Of a DNA stretch of 64,000 bases, positions 17,279 through 26,836 are shown piece by piece. Made by a program: the position numbers and the translations under genes. Where the stretch lies: the NCBI GenBank assembly GCA_964529175.1, contig CAZGVO010000004.1, positions 124,001-188,000 of the forward strand, in the 5' to 3' direction. Source of the stretch: JAAFJM01 sp964529175. GTDB lineage: Bacteria; Bacteroidota; Bacteroidia; UKL13-3. Position 1 is the stretch's first letter. Each line of letters opens with the position of its first letter. Below the pieces are notes generated by a model, which was given only the letters and a program-made list of their open reading frames with translations, was not told where the DNA came from and ran no database searches.

Positions 17279-17611
17279 ATGGACCGCTTAAACGAATACA
17301 GAATTATGTGGGTACTGATATTTTTTGACCTCCCAACTGAAACGCCAGAAGAAAGAAAAATTGCTGCAAAGTTTAGAAAAGAAATTATGCAAGATGGATT
17401 TACCATGTTTCAATTTAGTATTTATTTGAGGCATTGCCCAAGTAGAGAAAATGCCGATGTACATATAAAACGTACCAAAGAAAAGCTACCCAATAAGGGT
17501 CATATTGGTATATTATGTGTTACCGATAAACAATTTGGATTAATGGAAATTTTTTACGGCAAAAAAATTCAAGAAACACAAACACCTTACCAGCAGTTAG
17601 AGTTATTTTAG
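17279..17611 (+). CDS. cas2: CRISPR-associated protein Cas2
   Basis: 110 residues with the ferredoxin-like Cas2 fold. MWVLIFFDLPTETPEERK carries the conserved Asp17, and FQFSIYLRHCPSRENADVHI with GHIGILCVTDKQF completes the core. It bridges two Cas1 dimers during spacer integration. The assigned ATG at 17279 gives MDRLNEYRI before the core; an internal ATG at residue 10 (MWVL) is an equally possible start. It follows cas1 directly and ends the CRISPR operon, with two short GC hairpins downstream. Confidence 0.96.
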   Translation: MDRLNEYRIMWVLIFFDLPTETPEERKIAAKFRKEIMQDGFTMFQFSIYLRHCPSRENADVHIKRTKEKLPNKGHIGILCVTDKQFGLMEIFYGKKIQETQTPYQQLELF

Positions 17612-18156
17612 AATCAAATCAAAAGTATCGCCCCTATGGGGCTTTGTGTTGGTGGGGTTATTTGTTTTGTTACAATAGTTTCGCTCCTATGGAGCTTTTT
17701 CACACCTTGCGTGATTCAGTTTTTTCAAGCCCTGCCTGATTCAGTAATAAGTTTGGAGTTGTTTATATGTGCTGAGAACCCATAAAGTTCCTTCTTCCGC
17801 TTTGGCGGAATCAGGATGACGCTCCCGAACTGATAGCCAAAACACCAACCCTGCAAAAGCAGGGTAATGCTGGAAGCATCTTTATAAGGAGCGGGAAAAG
17901 CAACACCATGTAAAGTTCCTTCTTCCGCTTTGGCGGAATCAGGATGACGCTCCCGCGCATTCATCATAATCATCTTAATCAATCATGCAAAGCGTGACAT
18001 AGTTCGGACAATTGGTTAAAAAGGTACGGTGAGTGCCGATAGCTATCGGCAACCGACCTTGTACAAAATTATAGTCCAAACAATATGCCTTATACTATGG
18101 TCTATCAACTATGGACCATTAACTAAAAACTATGAACTCAAAACTTAGAACTCAAA
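17612..18156. other. Intergenic region with terminators and a 45-bp direct repeat, no gene seen
   Basis: Two short hairpins with T tails follow cas2: GCCCC TAT GGGGC (17630-17642) and GCTCC TAT GGAGC with five T (17683-17695), likely terminators. A 45-bp perfect direct repeat lies at 17783-17827 and 17911-17955, starting TAAAGTTCCTTCTTCCGC and containing the inverted CCGCTTTGGCGG. A CCGATAGCTATCGG palindrome is at about 18035. A reading frame across this region (17725-17982) only follows the repeats. Confidence 0.75.
17783..17955. repeat. 45-bp perfect direct repeat pair
   Basis: Copies at 17783-17827 and 17911-17955, separated by 83 bases; each carries CCGCTTTGGCGGAATCAGGA. This is a dispersed intergenic repeat of the host chromosome; nothing ties it to the CRISPR locus. 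Confidence 0.88.
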
Positions 18157-18588
18157 CTACATCCTATCCATATACCATTTTACTTCGTTTTCAGCTTTTT
18201 GTTGGGCTAATATTTGAATAATATTTTTTTCCAATCTTAAGAAAGCTGTTTCGCTTTTTACTACATAGTCATAAGCTTGATGATGCATGCAATTAACAGC
18301 TATCTCAATTTTATCTTGGCTAGAAAGCATTATAACTGTTAGGTCTTTATTGTATTGTTTAATTTTATCGAGTGTATCTAATCCATTCATGGCACCTTTC
18401 ACTATTCCATCTAAATGATAATCAAGTACAATGATATCAGGATCAAGAAACAAACCCTTAATACAAGCCTCTCCAGTATTAAAAGTAATTACTTCATACT
18501 TGTCCTTTTCTATAAATTCAAGTTCTAGCGACTTTAAAAAAAGTACATCGTCATCCACTAAAAAAATTCTAATTTTATTACTGTCCAT
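18157..18588 (-). CDS. Single-domain response regulator
   Basis: A 143-residue receiver-only protein. RIFLVDDDVLFLKSLELEF gives the acidic pair, the phospho-acceptor Asp56 is in DIIVLDYHLD, the Thr/Ser switch is in VIMLSSQDK, and the conserved Lys is in DYVVKSETA. There is no output domain, so it probably acts by protein-protein contact or as a phosphorelay shuttle. It overlaps the 3' end of the hybrid kinase gene by 11 bases and is almost certainly its partner. Confidence 0.9.
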   Translation of the reverse strand: MDSNKIRIFLVDDDVLFLKSLELEFIEKDKYEVITFNTGEACIKGLFLDPDIIVLDYHLDGIVKGAMNGLDTLDKIKQYNKDLTVIMLSSQDKIEIAVNCMHHQAYDYVVKSETAFLRLEKNIIQILAQQKAENEVKWYMDRM

Positions 18589-20578
18589 TTATTTGATTTT
18601 TTAAGTTAAGTAAAACCTCTTGTAATTCGTTACAAGATTGATTACAAACGTTTTCAAGTTGGGTCACCAACTCGTTTATTCCTTCTGATAGTTGTTGTGT
18701 ATCGGCAAATTCCTGAACTTTTTTTGCCATTATTTCAAACTCCGAACTCATACCCATTATTGAAAAAGAAGGAATCATTTTGTGTACCGATGCTTTTAAA
18801 GTTCCCCAGTCTTTATTTGCAAAACTGGTTTTCATTGATGCTATTAAGGGTGGTGTTTGTTCTAAATATAATAATATCATTTCTTGCATCAATACCGGAT
18901 TCGATTTAGTTCTATGCGTCAAATAACCCAAATCAATATATTTTATATTTTGAACTGCATTTAACATAACCATTGGTTTAATTTTTAAACTATTGCTGGT
19001 TGTCTTTTTTATTAAGTTAACAATTTTATTATACAGTATTTTTTCATTAATAGGTTTGGCTACATAATCATTCATGCCAACAGCATTGCATTTAGCTAAA
19101 TCTACTGTTGTTACATCAGCAGTTAATGCCATAATTGGAATACTCAAGTTCATTTTTTTTCTAATATAATCTGTTGCCTCAAAACCATTCATTTCAGGCA
19201 TTTGTAGGTCCATCAGTATTATATCGTACTCTTTATTTTCGAGCCTTTCAATGGCTAATTTACCATTAGCTGCTATATCGCACTGAAAACCAAAGTCATC
19301 TAACAAAGTGCGCATCAATAGCTGATTTAAGGCTATATCCTCAACCACCAACACTTTAATATCTTTTACTTCTGTATCAATATCTAAATTATCTTGTAAC
19401 TCATCGGCTTGTGCATTGGTTTTAAAAAAGTCAAGCTTAAAACTAAACAAAGAACCTTTATCTAATTCACTTTGCATAGTAATTTCACCTCCCTGATTTT
19501 CAACCAACTGTTTAACTATTGCTAAACCCAAACCTGTTCCTCCATAAAGCCTAGAAGTGCCGCTAGTTGCTTGTTGGAAATTTTCAAAAATACTATCTTT
19601 TTTACTATCAATAATACCAATTCCGGTATCGTTAATAGCAAAAAGTATGGTTACTTTATTATCATCTTCTTTAACCAAATTTATACTTACCTTTATAAAA
19701 CCCTTGTTTGTAAACTTAACAGCATTGCTCACTAAGTTTAAAATAATTTGATGTAACCTTACTGGATCACCAATTAAAACTTCTGGTATATTGGTATCGT
19801 ATTCTTTTATAAGTACTAAATTTTTTTCTTCAATTTTTGATTCAAATAAATGCAACATAGCAGCAATAGAAGCCGATAATTTAAATGCTGTTTTTTCAAA
19901 AACCATTTTTCCAGCATCTACTTTTGCCAAATCTAAAATATCGTTTATAAGCACAATGAGGGCATCGCCACTCATTTTGATAGCTGTTAAGTACTCTTTT
20001 TGTTTGGCTGTTAAATCAGTTTTTAAAACCACTTTGGTAAATCCAATAATGGCATTCATAGGAGTTCTTATTTCATGGCTCATGTTGCTTAAAAACTGTT
20101 GCTTGGCTTTTACAGCATCATTGGCTATGCGTGTTGCTTCCTCAGCTTTAGCTTGGGTTTCTTCGGCTATTATTGTAGCTAACTCTGCAAATATTTTTGC
20201 TTCGGTTAGCTCTTTTTCAATTAATTTTTGCTTAGTAATATCTCGTGCTACTACCACAGCACCAACAATATTCCCTGAAGCACTTTTATAAATAGAACCA
20301 TTAAATAATACATCAGTAAGTTTATGGTCTTTAATGGTTAAGGAATAATTTTCTACATGGCCTTCTTTAAAAATTTCTTGATAAATTTTTTCGGCCATGA
20401 GTGGTTCAGTAAAATAATCAAAAAAATTACTTCCTATTAAATCTTCTCTATTATTTCCAATTATGGTAAGAAATGCATTGTTAAAATCGGTTATTTTACC
20501 TTCAGGACTAATGGTAATTAAAGGATCTAAACTTGCTTCAATTAAACTTCTTGCATAATTAGCTTCTTCTATCTTCAT
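18578..20578 (-). CDS. Hybrid sensor histidine kinase (PAS-HisKA-HATPase-REC-Hpt)
   Basis: 666 residues, no TM segment, so a cytoplasmic sensor. Order: PAS with PAC (about 5-118), a coiled-coil linker, HisKA with QFLSNMSHEIRTPMN (His168), HATPase with NLVSNAVKFT (281-290) and GGTGLGLAIV (346-355), a receiver with Asp457 in ILMDLQMPEMNGF, and an Hpt domain with His599 in LKASVHKMIPSF. The full phosphorelay His-Asp-His is therefore in one chain, and the overlapping single-domain response regulator would be the terminal acceptor. The AraC regulator gene ends 2 bases before its start, so three genes form one signalling operon. Confidence 0.93.
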   Translation of the reverse strand: MKIEEANYARSLIEASLDPLITISPEGKITDFNNAFLTIIGNNREDLIGSNFFDYFTEPLMAEKIYQEIFKEGHVENYSLTIKDHKLTDVLFNGSIYKSASGNIVGAVVVARDITKQKLIEKELTEAKIFAELATIIAEETQAKAEEATRIANDAVKAKQQFLSNMSHEIRTPMNAIIGFTKVVLKTDLTAKQKEYLTAIKMSGDALIVLINDILDLAKVDAGKMVFEKTAFKLSASIAAMLHLFESKIEEKNLVLIKEYDTNIPEVLIGDPVRLHQIILNLVSNAVKFTNKGFIKVSINLVKEDDNKVTILFAINDTGIGIIDSKKDSIFENFQQATSGTSRLYGGTGLGLAIVKQLVENQGGEITMQSELDKGSLFSFKLDFFKTNAQADELQDNLDIDTEVKDIKVLVVEDIALNQLLMRTLLDDFGFQCDIAANGKLAIERLENKEYDIILMDLQMPEMNGFEATDYIRKKMNLSIPIMALTADVTTVDLAKCNAVGMNDYVAKPINEKILYNKIVNLIKKTTSNSLKIKPMVMLNAVQNIKYIDLGYLTHRTKSNPVLMQEMILLYLEQTPPLIASMKTSFANKDWGTLKASVHKMIPSFSIMGMSSEFEIMAKKVQEFADTQQLSEGINELVTQLENVCNQSCNELQEVLLNLKNQINGQ

Positions 20579-20580
20579 AG

Positions 20581-21165
20581 TTATTTATCGTTAGTATCGT
20601 TATTACCAATTTCTTCAATTGGATTGCGCCTTTTGTCTTTTAATGATTTGAAATGAGACGGTGTTAAACCCGTAACCTTTTTAAATTGATTTGATAAATG
20701 TGCTACACTGCTGTAATTTAATTTGTACGATATTTCAGTAAGGTTCAATTCATCATATAGCATTAATTCCTTAGCGCGTTCTATTTTATGTATTATGATA
20801 AATTGTTGAATAGTAATTCCTTTAACTTCGGAAAAAACATTAGATAAATAGGTGTAATCGTGGTTCAGTTTTTCGCTTATATAATCGGAGTAATTGGTTT
20901 TGGGTAACTCATCAGAGTAATGTATCATTTCGATTATTACATTTTTTATGCGTTCAATTAACACTGCCTTTTTATCATCCATTAATTCCAACCCCGATTG
21001 CATCAAACCTGCTTTAAGTTCTTTTCGTTGCTCAGGATTTAGGTTTTCCATAATATCAATTTCACCTAATTCTACCACAATAAAATGAAGCCCAAGTTTT
21101 TTCAACTCTTCCTTAACCATCATTTTACAACGAAGGCTAACCATGTATTTTATATAGAGTTTCAT
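20581..21165 (-). CDS. AraC-family transcriptional regulator
   Basis: 194 residues with a C-terminal AraC double helix-turn-helix: KIERAKELMLYDELNLTEISYKL, then YSSVAHLSNQFKKVTGLTPSHFKSL (about 130-180). The N-terminal part is short and contains KLYIKYMVSLRCKMMVKEEL, a form seen in Bacteroidota AraC proteins. It is the first gene of the operon with the hybrid kinase and response regulator. Its targets are unknown. Confidence 0.88.
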   Translation of the reverse strand: MKLYIKYMVSLRCKMMVKEELKKLGLHFIVVELGEIDIMENLNPEQRKELKAGLMQSGLELMDDKKAVLIERIKNVIIEMIHYSDELPKTNYSDYISEKLNHDYTYLSNVFSEVKGITIQQFIIIHKIERAKELMLYDELNLTEISYKLNYSSVAHLSNQFKKVTGLTPSHFKSLKDKRRNPIEEIGNNDTNDK

Positions 21166-21202
21166 AGTAGTTTGTTTATTTGTAGTGAATAATTATTTGA
21201 TC

Positions 21203-21556
21203 CTAATCATCGTAACCACTTTTTATAACAGTAGAAATCATTTTGAACTGTTCATTGGCATTAAAGTTATGCCTAGCATGAGCAGGAATAATAATGCCTT
21301 CGCCTAACTTTAGTTTAAACAATTTTTTATCGATGGTAAGTTCTGCGGTACCATCAATTATTTGTATATAGGTATCAAAAGGCGAAAGCTTTTCGGCCAA
21401 CTCCTCTCCTGCATCAAACGAGGTTACAGTAATATTACCGGTTGAACGTTTAATAATAGTTTTAGTAACAACTGCATTAGCCATATACTCTATAATTTCA
21501 ATAATAATGTGTGCAGTTGCTTTTTCTAATTCAACATTATCGTTTTGCTTTTTCAT
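21203..21556 (-). CDS. Cupin-domain protein
   Basis: 117 residues folding as a single beta-barrel cupin: SFDAGEELAEKLSPFDTYIQIIDGTAELTIDKKL (motif 1 region) and LGEGIIIPAHARHNFNANEQ (motif 2). His residues in motif 2 could bind a metal, but motif 1 lacks the full His-His-Glu set, so enzymatic activity is uncertain and it may be a small-molecule sensor. It lies 38 bases upstream of the AraC gene on the same strand. Confidence 0.85.
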   Translation of the reverse strand: MKKQNDNVELEKATAHIIIEIIEYMANAVVTKTIIKRSTGNITVTSFDAGEELAEKLSPFDTYIQIIDGTAELTIDKKLFKLKLGEGIIIPAHARHNFNANEQFKMISTVIKSGYDD

Positions 21557-21742
21557 AAATATTATTTTTAAAATTAAGTAGTGCAGAAGAAAGATTTAAA
21601 ACTATTTGAATAAAGAATATATAAAGTGAGGTATTGCTTAAAGCAGATAATAATTAACGGTAATGTTTTTCAGCACTGTAAAAGCCGCAATGTAAACTTA
21701 TGTAATTTAAAAAGTGTTACACAATTCACATGTTTTAAATAC

Positions 21743-22822
21743 TTAATTAATATCTTCCGTTATTTCGATATCCGTTTCTTCTATATCGCCAAGTAAAATA
21801 CCTAAAGGCTTTAATGTTTTAACATTATCAAAAATGGTTTTACAAATAGCTGTTAATGGAATTGATAAAAACATGCCTGTTACACCCCAAATTTCACCCC
21901 CTATTATTACTACAATTACAGAAATAAGTGCATTTACCCTTACCCTAGAAGCCACAAGCTTTGGCAATACTAAATTATTATCAATAAATTGGATAATTAC
22001 AAAAGCTATTAAAACATACAATGCATAATTAAACGAATCTTTAGTGGCAAGTACTATAGCCATTGGAATAGCTGTTGATACAATACCACCAATATATGGA
22101 ATAACATTTAAAAGTGCGCCAATAATTCCTACTATAATAGCATATTGTACATCTAAAATTAATAAGGCAGTTACGTTTAAAATAGCTATAATAATGGCTT
22201 CAAAAATTAAAGCTACCAAATATCTTTGAACAATTTGTTTGGTTGAATCTAAAATTTTATGAACTTCGGTATGATTGCTTTTACCAAAAATATTTTTTAT
22301 AAAATCTAACAACAGTTTTTTATAGTACAATATCAAAAAAACATAAACTGGTACTAATAAAAAAGTAAATAAAATGCCGCCAATAGATGTAATGGTAGGA
22401 CCAATTAACGATTTAGTGGTGGTTATCAAATCTCCTTTACTATCGTCAATAAAACTATTGATAGTGGCAGTACTTATGTTAAATTGATTTGAGATACCAA
22501 GTACCGAGGTATTTAAGGTTTGATAAAATTTATCAATTAACGTGGGTAAGGAGTTTATAAATGAACTAAACTGATTAGTGAGTAACAACAATAAAAGCAC
22601 AAAAATAGAGGTAACAATAGTTATAACAATTGCAATTCCCACTACCCTATTGATTCTGATTTTAACCAATAAATTAACTACTGGATTAAGTAAAATAGCT
22701 ATCAATAATGAACCAATTATAGGCACAATAATACCTTGCGCCACATACATAATGGTTAATAAAGCTATGAGTCCTAACAAAATGGTAGTTACTTTTATGT
22801 AAAGAGGAATTTTTTGTATCAT
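21743..22822 (-). CDS. AI-2E family transporter (TqsA/PerM-like permease)
   Basis: 359 residues with about eight hydrophobic segments. It starts with the paired helices typical of the family (VTTILLGLIALLTIMYVAQG and VPIIGSLLIAILLNPVV). Conserved later motifs are LNVIPYIGGIVSTAIPMAI and GGEIWGVTGMFLSIPLTA. Members export small molecules or ions; the AI-2 name is historical and substrates vary. It is 4 bases from the upstream 147-residue gene and probably co-transcribed with it. Confidence 0.9.
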   Translation of the reverse strand: MIQKIPLYIKVTTILLGLIALLTIMYVAQGIIVPIIGSLLIAILLNPVVNLLVKIRINRVVGIAIVITIVTSIFVLLLLLLTNQFSSFINSLPTLIDKFYQTLNTSVLGISNQFNISTATINSFIDDSKGDLITTTKSLIGPTITSIGGILFTFLLVPVYVFLILYYKKLLLDFIKNIFGKSNHTEVHKILDSTKQIVQRYLVALIFEAIIIAILNVTALLILDVQYAIIVGIIGALLNVIPYIGGIVSTAIPMAIVLATKDSFNYALYVLIAFVIIQFIDNNLVLPKLVASRVRVNALISVIVVIIGGEIWGVTGMFLSIPLTAICKTIFDNVKTLKPLGILLGDIEETDIEITEDIN

Positions 22823-22825
22823 TTT

Positions 22826-23269
22826 TTATTTAAGTTTTAAAAGAGTTTGGTGTTTATTTATAATTTCGGTTATTAATTGGTTATTTTCTTCTAACTGTTT
22901 ATTGAAATTGAGTTTAAAAAACTGAAATTGAGTAACAGATTCAAGTGTGAAATTATTCAAGCATATTTCAAGCTGAACATTTTTAAACTCAATGCACTCT
23001 ATTTGTTTTTCAAGTTTATCTTTTAACAAAATATCTTCTATGGCTATAGCCGATTTTAGATTATTTACTTTTATCTTATTATCACTTAAGGTTTGAAGCA
23101 TTTTAAACTTATAAGTTTTCCATTCATTAACTGAGTCAAAACTTGAGTTATCGTTTTGGATATTGAATGTTTTAACATTTACTGTATTGATAGAATAAAT
23201 AAAATCGTAGCCCCATTTTATACCAACTAAAGAGGTTACAAAAGCAAAAAAAATTAACTTAGATTTCAT
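22826..23269 (-). CDS. Hypothetical helical protein with N-terminal anchor, 147 aa
   Basis: A short hydrophobic N-terminus (SKLIFFAFVTSLVGIKWGY) is followed by an extended charged helical region, including DNKIKVNNLKSAIAIEDILL and LEKQIECIEFKNVQLEI, probably periplasmic. Family not recognised. It immediately precedes the permease gene. Confidence 0.62.
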   Translation of the reverse strand: MKSKLIFFAFVTSLVGIKWGYDFIYSINTVNVKTFNIQNDNSSFDSVNEWKTYKFKMLQTLSDNKIKVNNLKSAIAIEDILLKDKLEKQIECIEFKNVQLEICLNNFTLESVTQFQFFKLNFNKQLEENNQLITEIINKHQTLLKLK

Positions 23270-23271
23270 GG

Positions 23272-23394
23272 CTATTTACCTAATAATATAAAAGCCAATA
23301 CTATTAAAATAACAACACCATGAATAATAAAAACACTATTGCTAATACTGCTTATCATTTTGTGTTTTTTATTAGAAAACTTCGACCTGTTCAT
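23272..23394 (-). CDS. Small single-pass membrane peptide, 40 aa
   Basis: Read by eye on the minus strand: ATG at 23392-23394, TAG at 23272-23274. A basic head (MNRSKFSNKKHKMISS) is followed by one long hydrophobic helix (FIIHGVVILIVLAFILL) ending in GK. It is 2 bases upstream of the next gene and on the same strand, which supports its being real, but so short a frame could arise by chance. Confidence 0.5.
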   Translation of the reverse strand: MNRSKFSNKKHKMISSISNSVFIIHGVVILIVLAFILLGK

Positions 23395-23424
23395 AATTAA
23401 TTAATTATCAATTAATTATATAAA

Positions 23425-25803
23425 TCAGACAAGTTCTAAGTTTTCAGCTAATTGAAAGCCATGGTCAGTTACTTTCAAATAATGAGGACAATACTTATCT
23501 ATGACCATTCGTGCCATAAGATAACTCACAGTTGATTCGGCCCCTTGATTTAAGTTAACACTACGTTCTTCCAAACCATCATAGCAGCCGCCAGTGCAAG
23601 GATTATAAACTATTTGATGCAAATGATTTTGACCTAAAAACCAGTTAAAGGCTATTTCCATTTTGGCTAAGTAATCAGCATTTAAAGTATGCTTATAAAA
23701 TATTTGTAATGCTAAAATGGTGTAAGCTATATCAATTGGTTGTTCGCCAAAGTCAGCAGCAGTTTTACCTTTATGTAACCAGGTTCTGTTTGAGATAACT
23801 TTAATTCCATTGCTGTTAAAAGTATTGCTCAATAAAAAATCAAATGATTGAACAGCTAAATTTTTATAAATAATATTTTGAGTTACCTCAAAAGCCATTA
23901 ACAAAGCCTCAGGCAAAATACTGTTTCCATAAGTTAAATAACTTTCAAACCAATGCCAATCATTTGAAGCTTCATGCTTATACATTTGCACCAATCTATT
24001 GGCCAATAATTCAATTAATTTTATATTTCTATAACTACTTTCTGATTTATTATAGTAGTATAAACCTTTAATAATAAAAGCCATAGAACGCGTAGAATGT
24101 ACATTTTCTGCTTGTATTATTGCAGTATTGAATAATAATTTGGCTTCATTAATTAATGAGTTTGGTAAATTATGTTGTGCTATTAAATAACCCAAAGCCC
24201 ATATAGCCCTTCCGTTTGAATCAGCTAAATTGGTTTCAAAATTTTGTTCAGTAAAATCACCCTGAATATCTACATAATTTAAAAAACTACCATCTTTTTG
24301 AAAACAATATTTTATAAAATGAAAGTAAATCAAAATTTTGTCAATATCAGTTTCTTCATTGGTTTGTTCAAAATGCATACAAATAGCTATTAAAGCCCTG
24401 GCATTATCATCTAAGGTATAGCCTGATTCTAAATCGGGCTCATTAATTTTGGCAAATTGCACCATACCAAAATGAGTAGTTAACTTATTCATATGATTTA
24501 AATTGATAGCAGGTAAACTGTATTTTAAAGCTGAGCTATTGCCAATAATTTCATCAAATAAAACAGCATGAGCAATGGCTGAATTTTCCCAAGCTGAAGA
24601 TGCTATGCTATGCAATCCTTTCATGGTCATATCTTCTCTTAATTGATTGTTGTTTAGCAACAAAGTCAAAGCTTCGCTTAATTGTGTTGAATTTTCAAAA
24701 TCAATAATAATTCCAGCTTCATTGTTCAATACCTCGCAAGCATGTGGAATGGGAGTTGAAATAATAGGACAACCACAACTTACTGCGTATGAAAAAGTAC
24801 CACTCACTGCTTGGTGCCTATCCTTTGATGTGAACAAATAAACATCAGTCAATTGCAAATAATCTAATAAAATAGGTAACGGTAAATATTCATTTATAAA
24901 CAGCACATGGTTTTGTAAACCTAAGTCAACTACTTTTTGTTCAAGGCCGTTTCTATATACTTCACCTTGTTCCTTTTTTATTATTGGATGTGTTTTACCT
25001 ATCACTAAAAATAAAGCATCAGCATTTTCATTAATAATTTGAGGCATAGCATCTAAAGTGGTTTCTATACTTTTACCTTCACTTAATAAACCAAAAGTTG
25101 AAAATACTTTTCTGCCTTGCAAATCGTATTTTTCTTTTAAAAACTGTTTATTTAAATGCGGAACCAAATGCGTTCCATGAGGTATTACATTTATTTTAAA
25201 TGCTGAAATTTGATATTCGTTTTCTAAAATTTTAGCCGAATGATTGGTCATTACAATTACTTGATGACAATGAACCGAAATTTGTTGAACATACGTTTTT
25301 AAACTTGAGCTAGGTAATGGTAAAACCGTATGAAATGTAATCAGCACAGGTTTTTTAAGCATACTTAAAAAAGTTATAAACGTTTGTTGTTGTGCTACAA
25401 AAAAGCCAAATTCATGTTCAATAACCACCAATTCAATGGCATTATTTTGATTGATTTTATGTGCCAATTCAAAATACTGTTCACGAACCGAAGTATTGAT
25501 AACAAAATTTACTTCGTGATTGTATTTAAATGTTTCGTTAGGAGTTTCAAGTGCGCATACTTTTATGGCAAATGATTTTTTAAATTTTGCATTGATGGCA
25601 TTCATCAAATCGTGGCTATAAGTGGCAATGCCACATTCTCTTGGAGTATATGATGTTATAAATAAAACCTCAGGAACTTGTTCCATCAAAACCTTTGCTG
25701 TAATTAACTTTTCCATAAAATGATTGTTGTGAAAAAATGTAAAATTAGGCTGACCAAACAAAGCCAATCCAGTATTTTTTGAATGTAAATGAAATAGACC
25801 CAT
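23425..25803 (-). CDS. GT4-type glycosyltransferase fused to a helical (alpha/alpha-barrel) domain
   Basis: 792 residues. The N-terminal half (about 45-410) is a GT-B glycosyltransferase: ITSYTPRECGIATYSHDL, VVIEHEFGFF, then PHGTHLVPH, FSTFGLLSEGKSIETTLDAM, and the C-terminal nucleotide-sugar site SGTFSYAVSCGCPIISTPI. The second half (about 430-792) is all-helical with YTLDDNARALIAICMHF and NLADSNGRAIWALGYL, resembling an (alpha/alpha)6 glycan-processing or glycan-binding domain. The ATG at 25803 is used here; the in-frame ATG about 30 residues in (MEKLITAKV) is an alternative. It starts one base after the GH130 gene, implying joint mannose-type glycan metabolism. Confidence 0.85.
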   Translation of the reverse strand: MGLFHLHSKNTGLALFGQPNFTFFHNNHFMEKLITAKVLMEQVPEVLFITSYTPRECGIATYSHDLMNAINAKFKKSFAIKVCALETPNETFKYNHEVNFVINTSVREQYFELAHKINQNNAIELVVIEHEFGFFVAQQQTFITFLSMLKKPVLITFHTVLPLPSSSLKTYVQQISVHCHQVIVMTNHSAKILENEYQISAFKINVIPHGTHLVPHLNKQFLKEKYDLQGRKVFSTFGLLSEGKSIETTLDAMPQIINENADALFLVIGKTHPIIKKEQGEVYRNGLEQKVVDLGLQNHVLFINEYLPLPILLDYLQLTDVYLFTSKDRHQAVSGTFSYAVSCGCPIISTPIPHACEVLNNEAGIIIDFENSTQLSEALTLLLNNNQLREDMTMKGLHSIASSAWENSAIAHAVLFDEIIGNSSALKYSLPAINLNHMNKLTTHFGMVQFAKINEPDLESGYTLDDNARALIAICMHFEQTNEETDIDKILIYFHFIKYCFQKDGSFLNYVDIQGDFTEQNFETNLADSNGRAIWALGYLIAQHNLPNSLINEAKLLFNTAIIQAENVHSTRSMAFIIKGLYYYNKSESSYRNIKLIELLANRLVQMYKHEASNDWHWFESYLTYGNSILPEALLMAFEVTQNIIYKNLAVQSFDFLLSNTFNSNGIKVISNRTWLHKGKTAADFGEQPIDIAYTILALQIFYKHTLNADYLAKMEIAFNWFLGQNHLHQIVYNPCTGGCYDGLEERSVNLNQGAESTVSYLMARMVIDKYCPHYLKVTDHGFQLAENLELV

Positions 25804-25804
25804 A

Positions 25805-26836
25805 TTAATTTTTGTTGTTTTCTAATTCAGTTAATAATTCATTTAAGCTTAACGAAGCACAAGCTATTCGCTTATCGGCAGCGCCATAATAAATATAAAG
25901 TTTATCATCAAAAAGGGCTGTTCCTGTTGGAAAAACCACATCATTTACATCGCCAATTAGCTCCCAATCTAACTCAGGTTTAAACAATGGATAAGGCAAA
26001 CGCGCAAGTTCCTTTTGTGGATTTTCTTTATCTAACAAACAAGCACACGCATTATAAACATAACCACTTGGCGAATCGTGTACACCATGATAAATAAACA
26101 ACCAACCTTTATCTGTTTCAATGGGCGGGCAACCACCGCCTATATAACTTGCTTCGTGTTTGTATTTAGCAGTAAGTAAAATATTTTCTTCTAAATGTAG
26201 TAAATAATTTTCCCAATATTCTGGTGTAAGTTCTTGCAAAGTATTAACCGATGCTATTTGAATATCTGGTCTAATCCTATGCACAAAATAGAGTTTACCA
26301 CTAATTTTACGAGGAAAAAATATTACATTTTTATCCCATAACAGCAATTTCTTATTGGGGTTATTTAAAATATTATTATGAACATGAAAACGCTCATATT
26401 TTACATTTAATGGCCCACTGCATTCTGCCAATCTTTTAAACTCATCGTAAGTTAATTTAGGAACTACTACTCCATGTCGTTCAAAATGTTTTAAATCGGG
26501 TGAAGTACTAACAGAACCAACAGCGTTTACACCATCATAAGAAGTAAAACTTAGGTAAAACACATCATCAATTTTAACCAAACGAGGATCTTCAATTCCA
26601 TGTGCTTCATAATCAAATAGCGGAATTAACAAGGGTTCTTCATTTCTTTGAACCATGTTTAGTGGTCCTTCAAATTTACAATACCCAATAGTTGAATAAT
26701 TTCCTTTTCGCACCGCACGATATAACATGTGAATGGTATTTCCTTCTTGATAAATTGCAGGATTTAACACTGCTTCATCCTCAAATGGTAACATTGTTTT
26801 TGATAAAACAATTCCCTCTTTTTTTATATTTATCAT
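25805..26836 (-). CDS. GH130-family glycoside phosphorylase/hydrolase
   Basis: 343 residues, a five-bladed beta-propeller enzyme that acts on beta-mannosides by phosphorolysis (or hydrolysis in some members). Family motifs: AVLNPAIYQEGNTIHMLYRAV, IEDPRLVKIDDVFYLSFTSYD with the catalytic-region Asp, GWLFIYHGV, and FPTGTALFDDKLYIYYGAADKR near the end. Related sequences are sometimes mislabelled as pesticidal proteins. It is translationally linked to the glycosyltransferase downstream. Confidence 0.88.
   Translation of the reverse strand: MINIKKEGIVLSKTMLPFEDEAVLNPAIYQEGNTIHMLYRAVRKGNYSTIGYCKFEGPLNMVQRNEEPLLIPLFDYEAHGIEDPRLVKIDDVFYLSFTSYDGVNAVGSVSTSPDLKHFERHGVVVPKLTYDEFKRLAECSGPLNVKYERFHVHNNILNNPNKKLLLWDKNVIFFPRKISGKLYFVHRIRPDIQIASVNTLQELTPEYWENYLLHLEENILLTAKYKHEASYIGGGCPPIETDKGWLFIYHGVHDSPSGYVYNACACLLDKENPQKELARLPYPLFKPELDWELIGDVNDVVFPTGTALFDDKLYIYYGAADKRIACASLSLNELLTELENNKN

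Noticed and set aside
17725..17982. 85-codon minus-strand frame
   Set aside because: It consists of the 45-bp direct repeat and palindromic intergenic DNA, with biased composition and no family resemblance.
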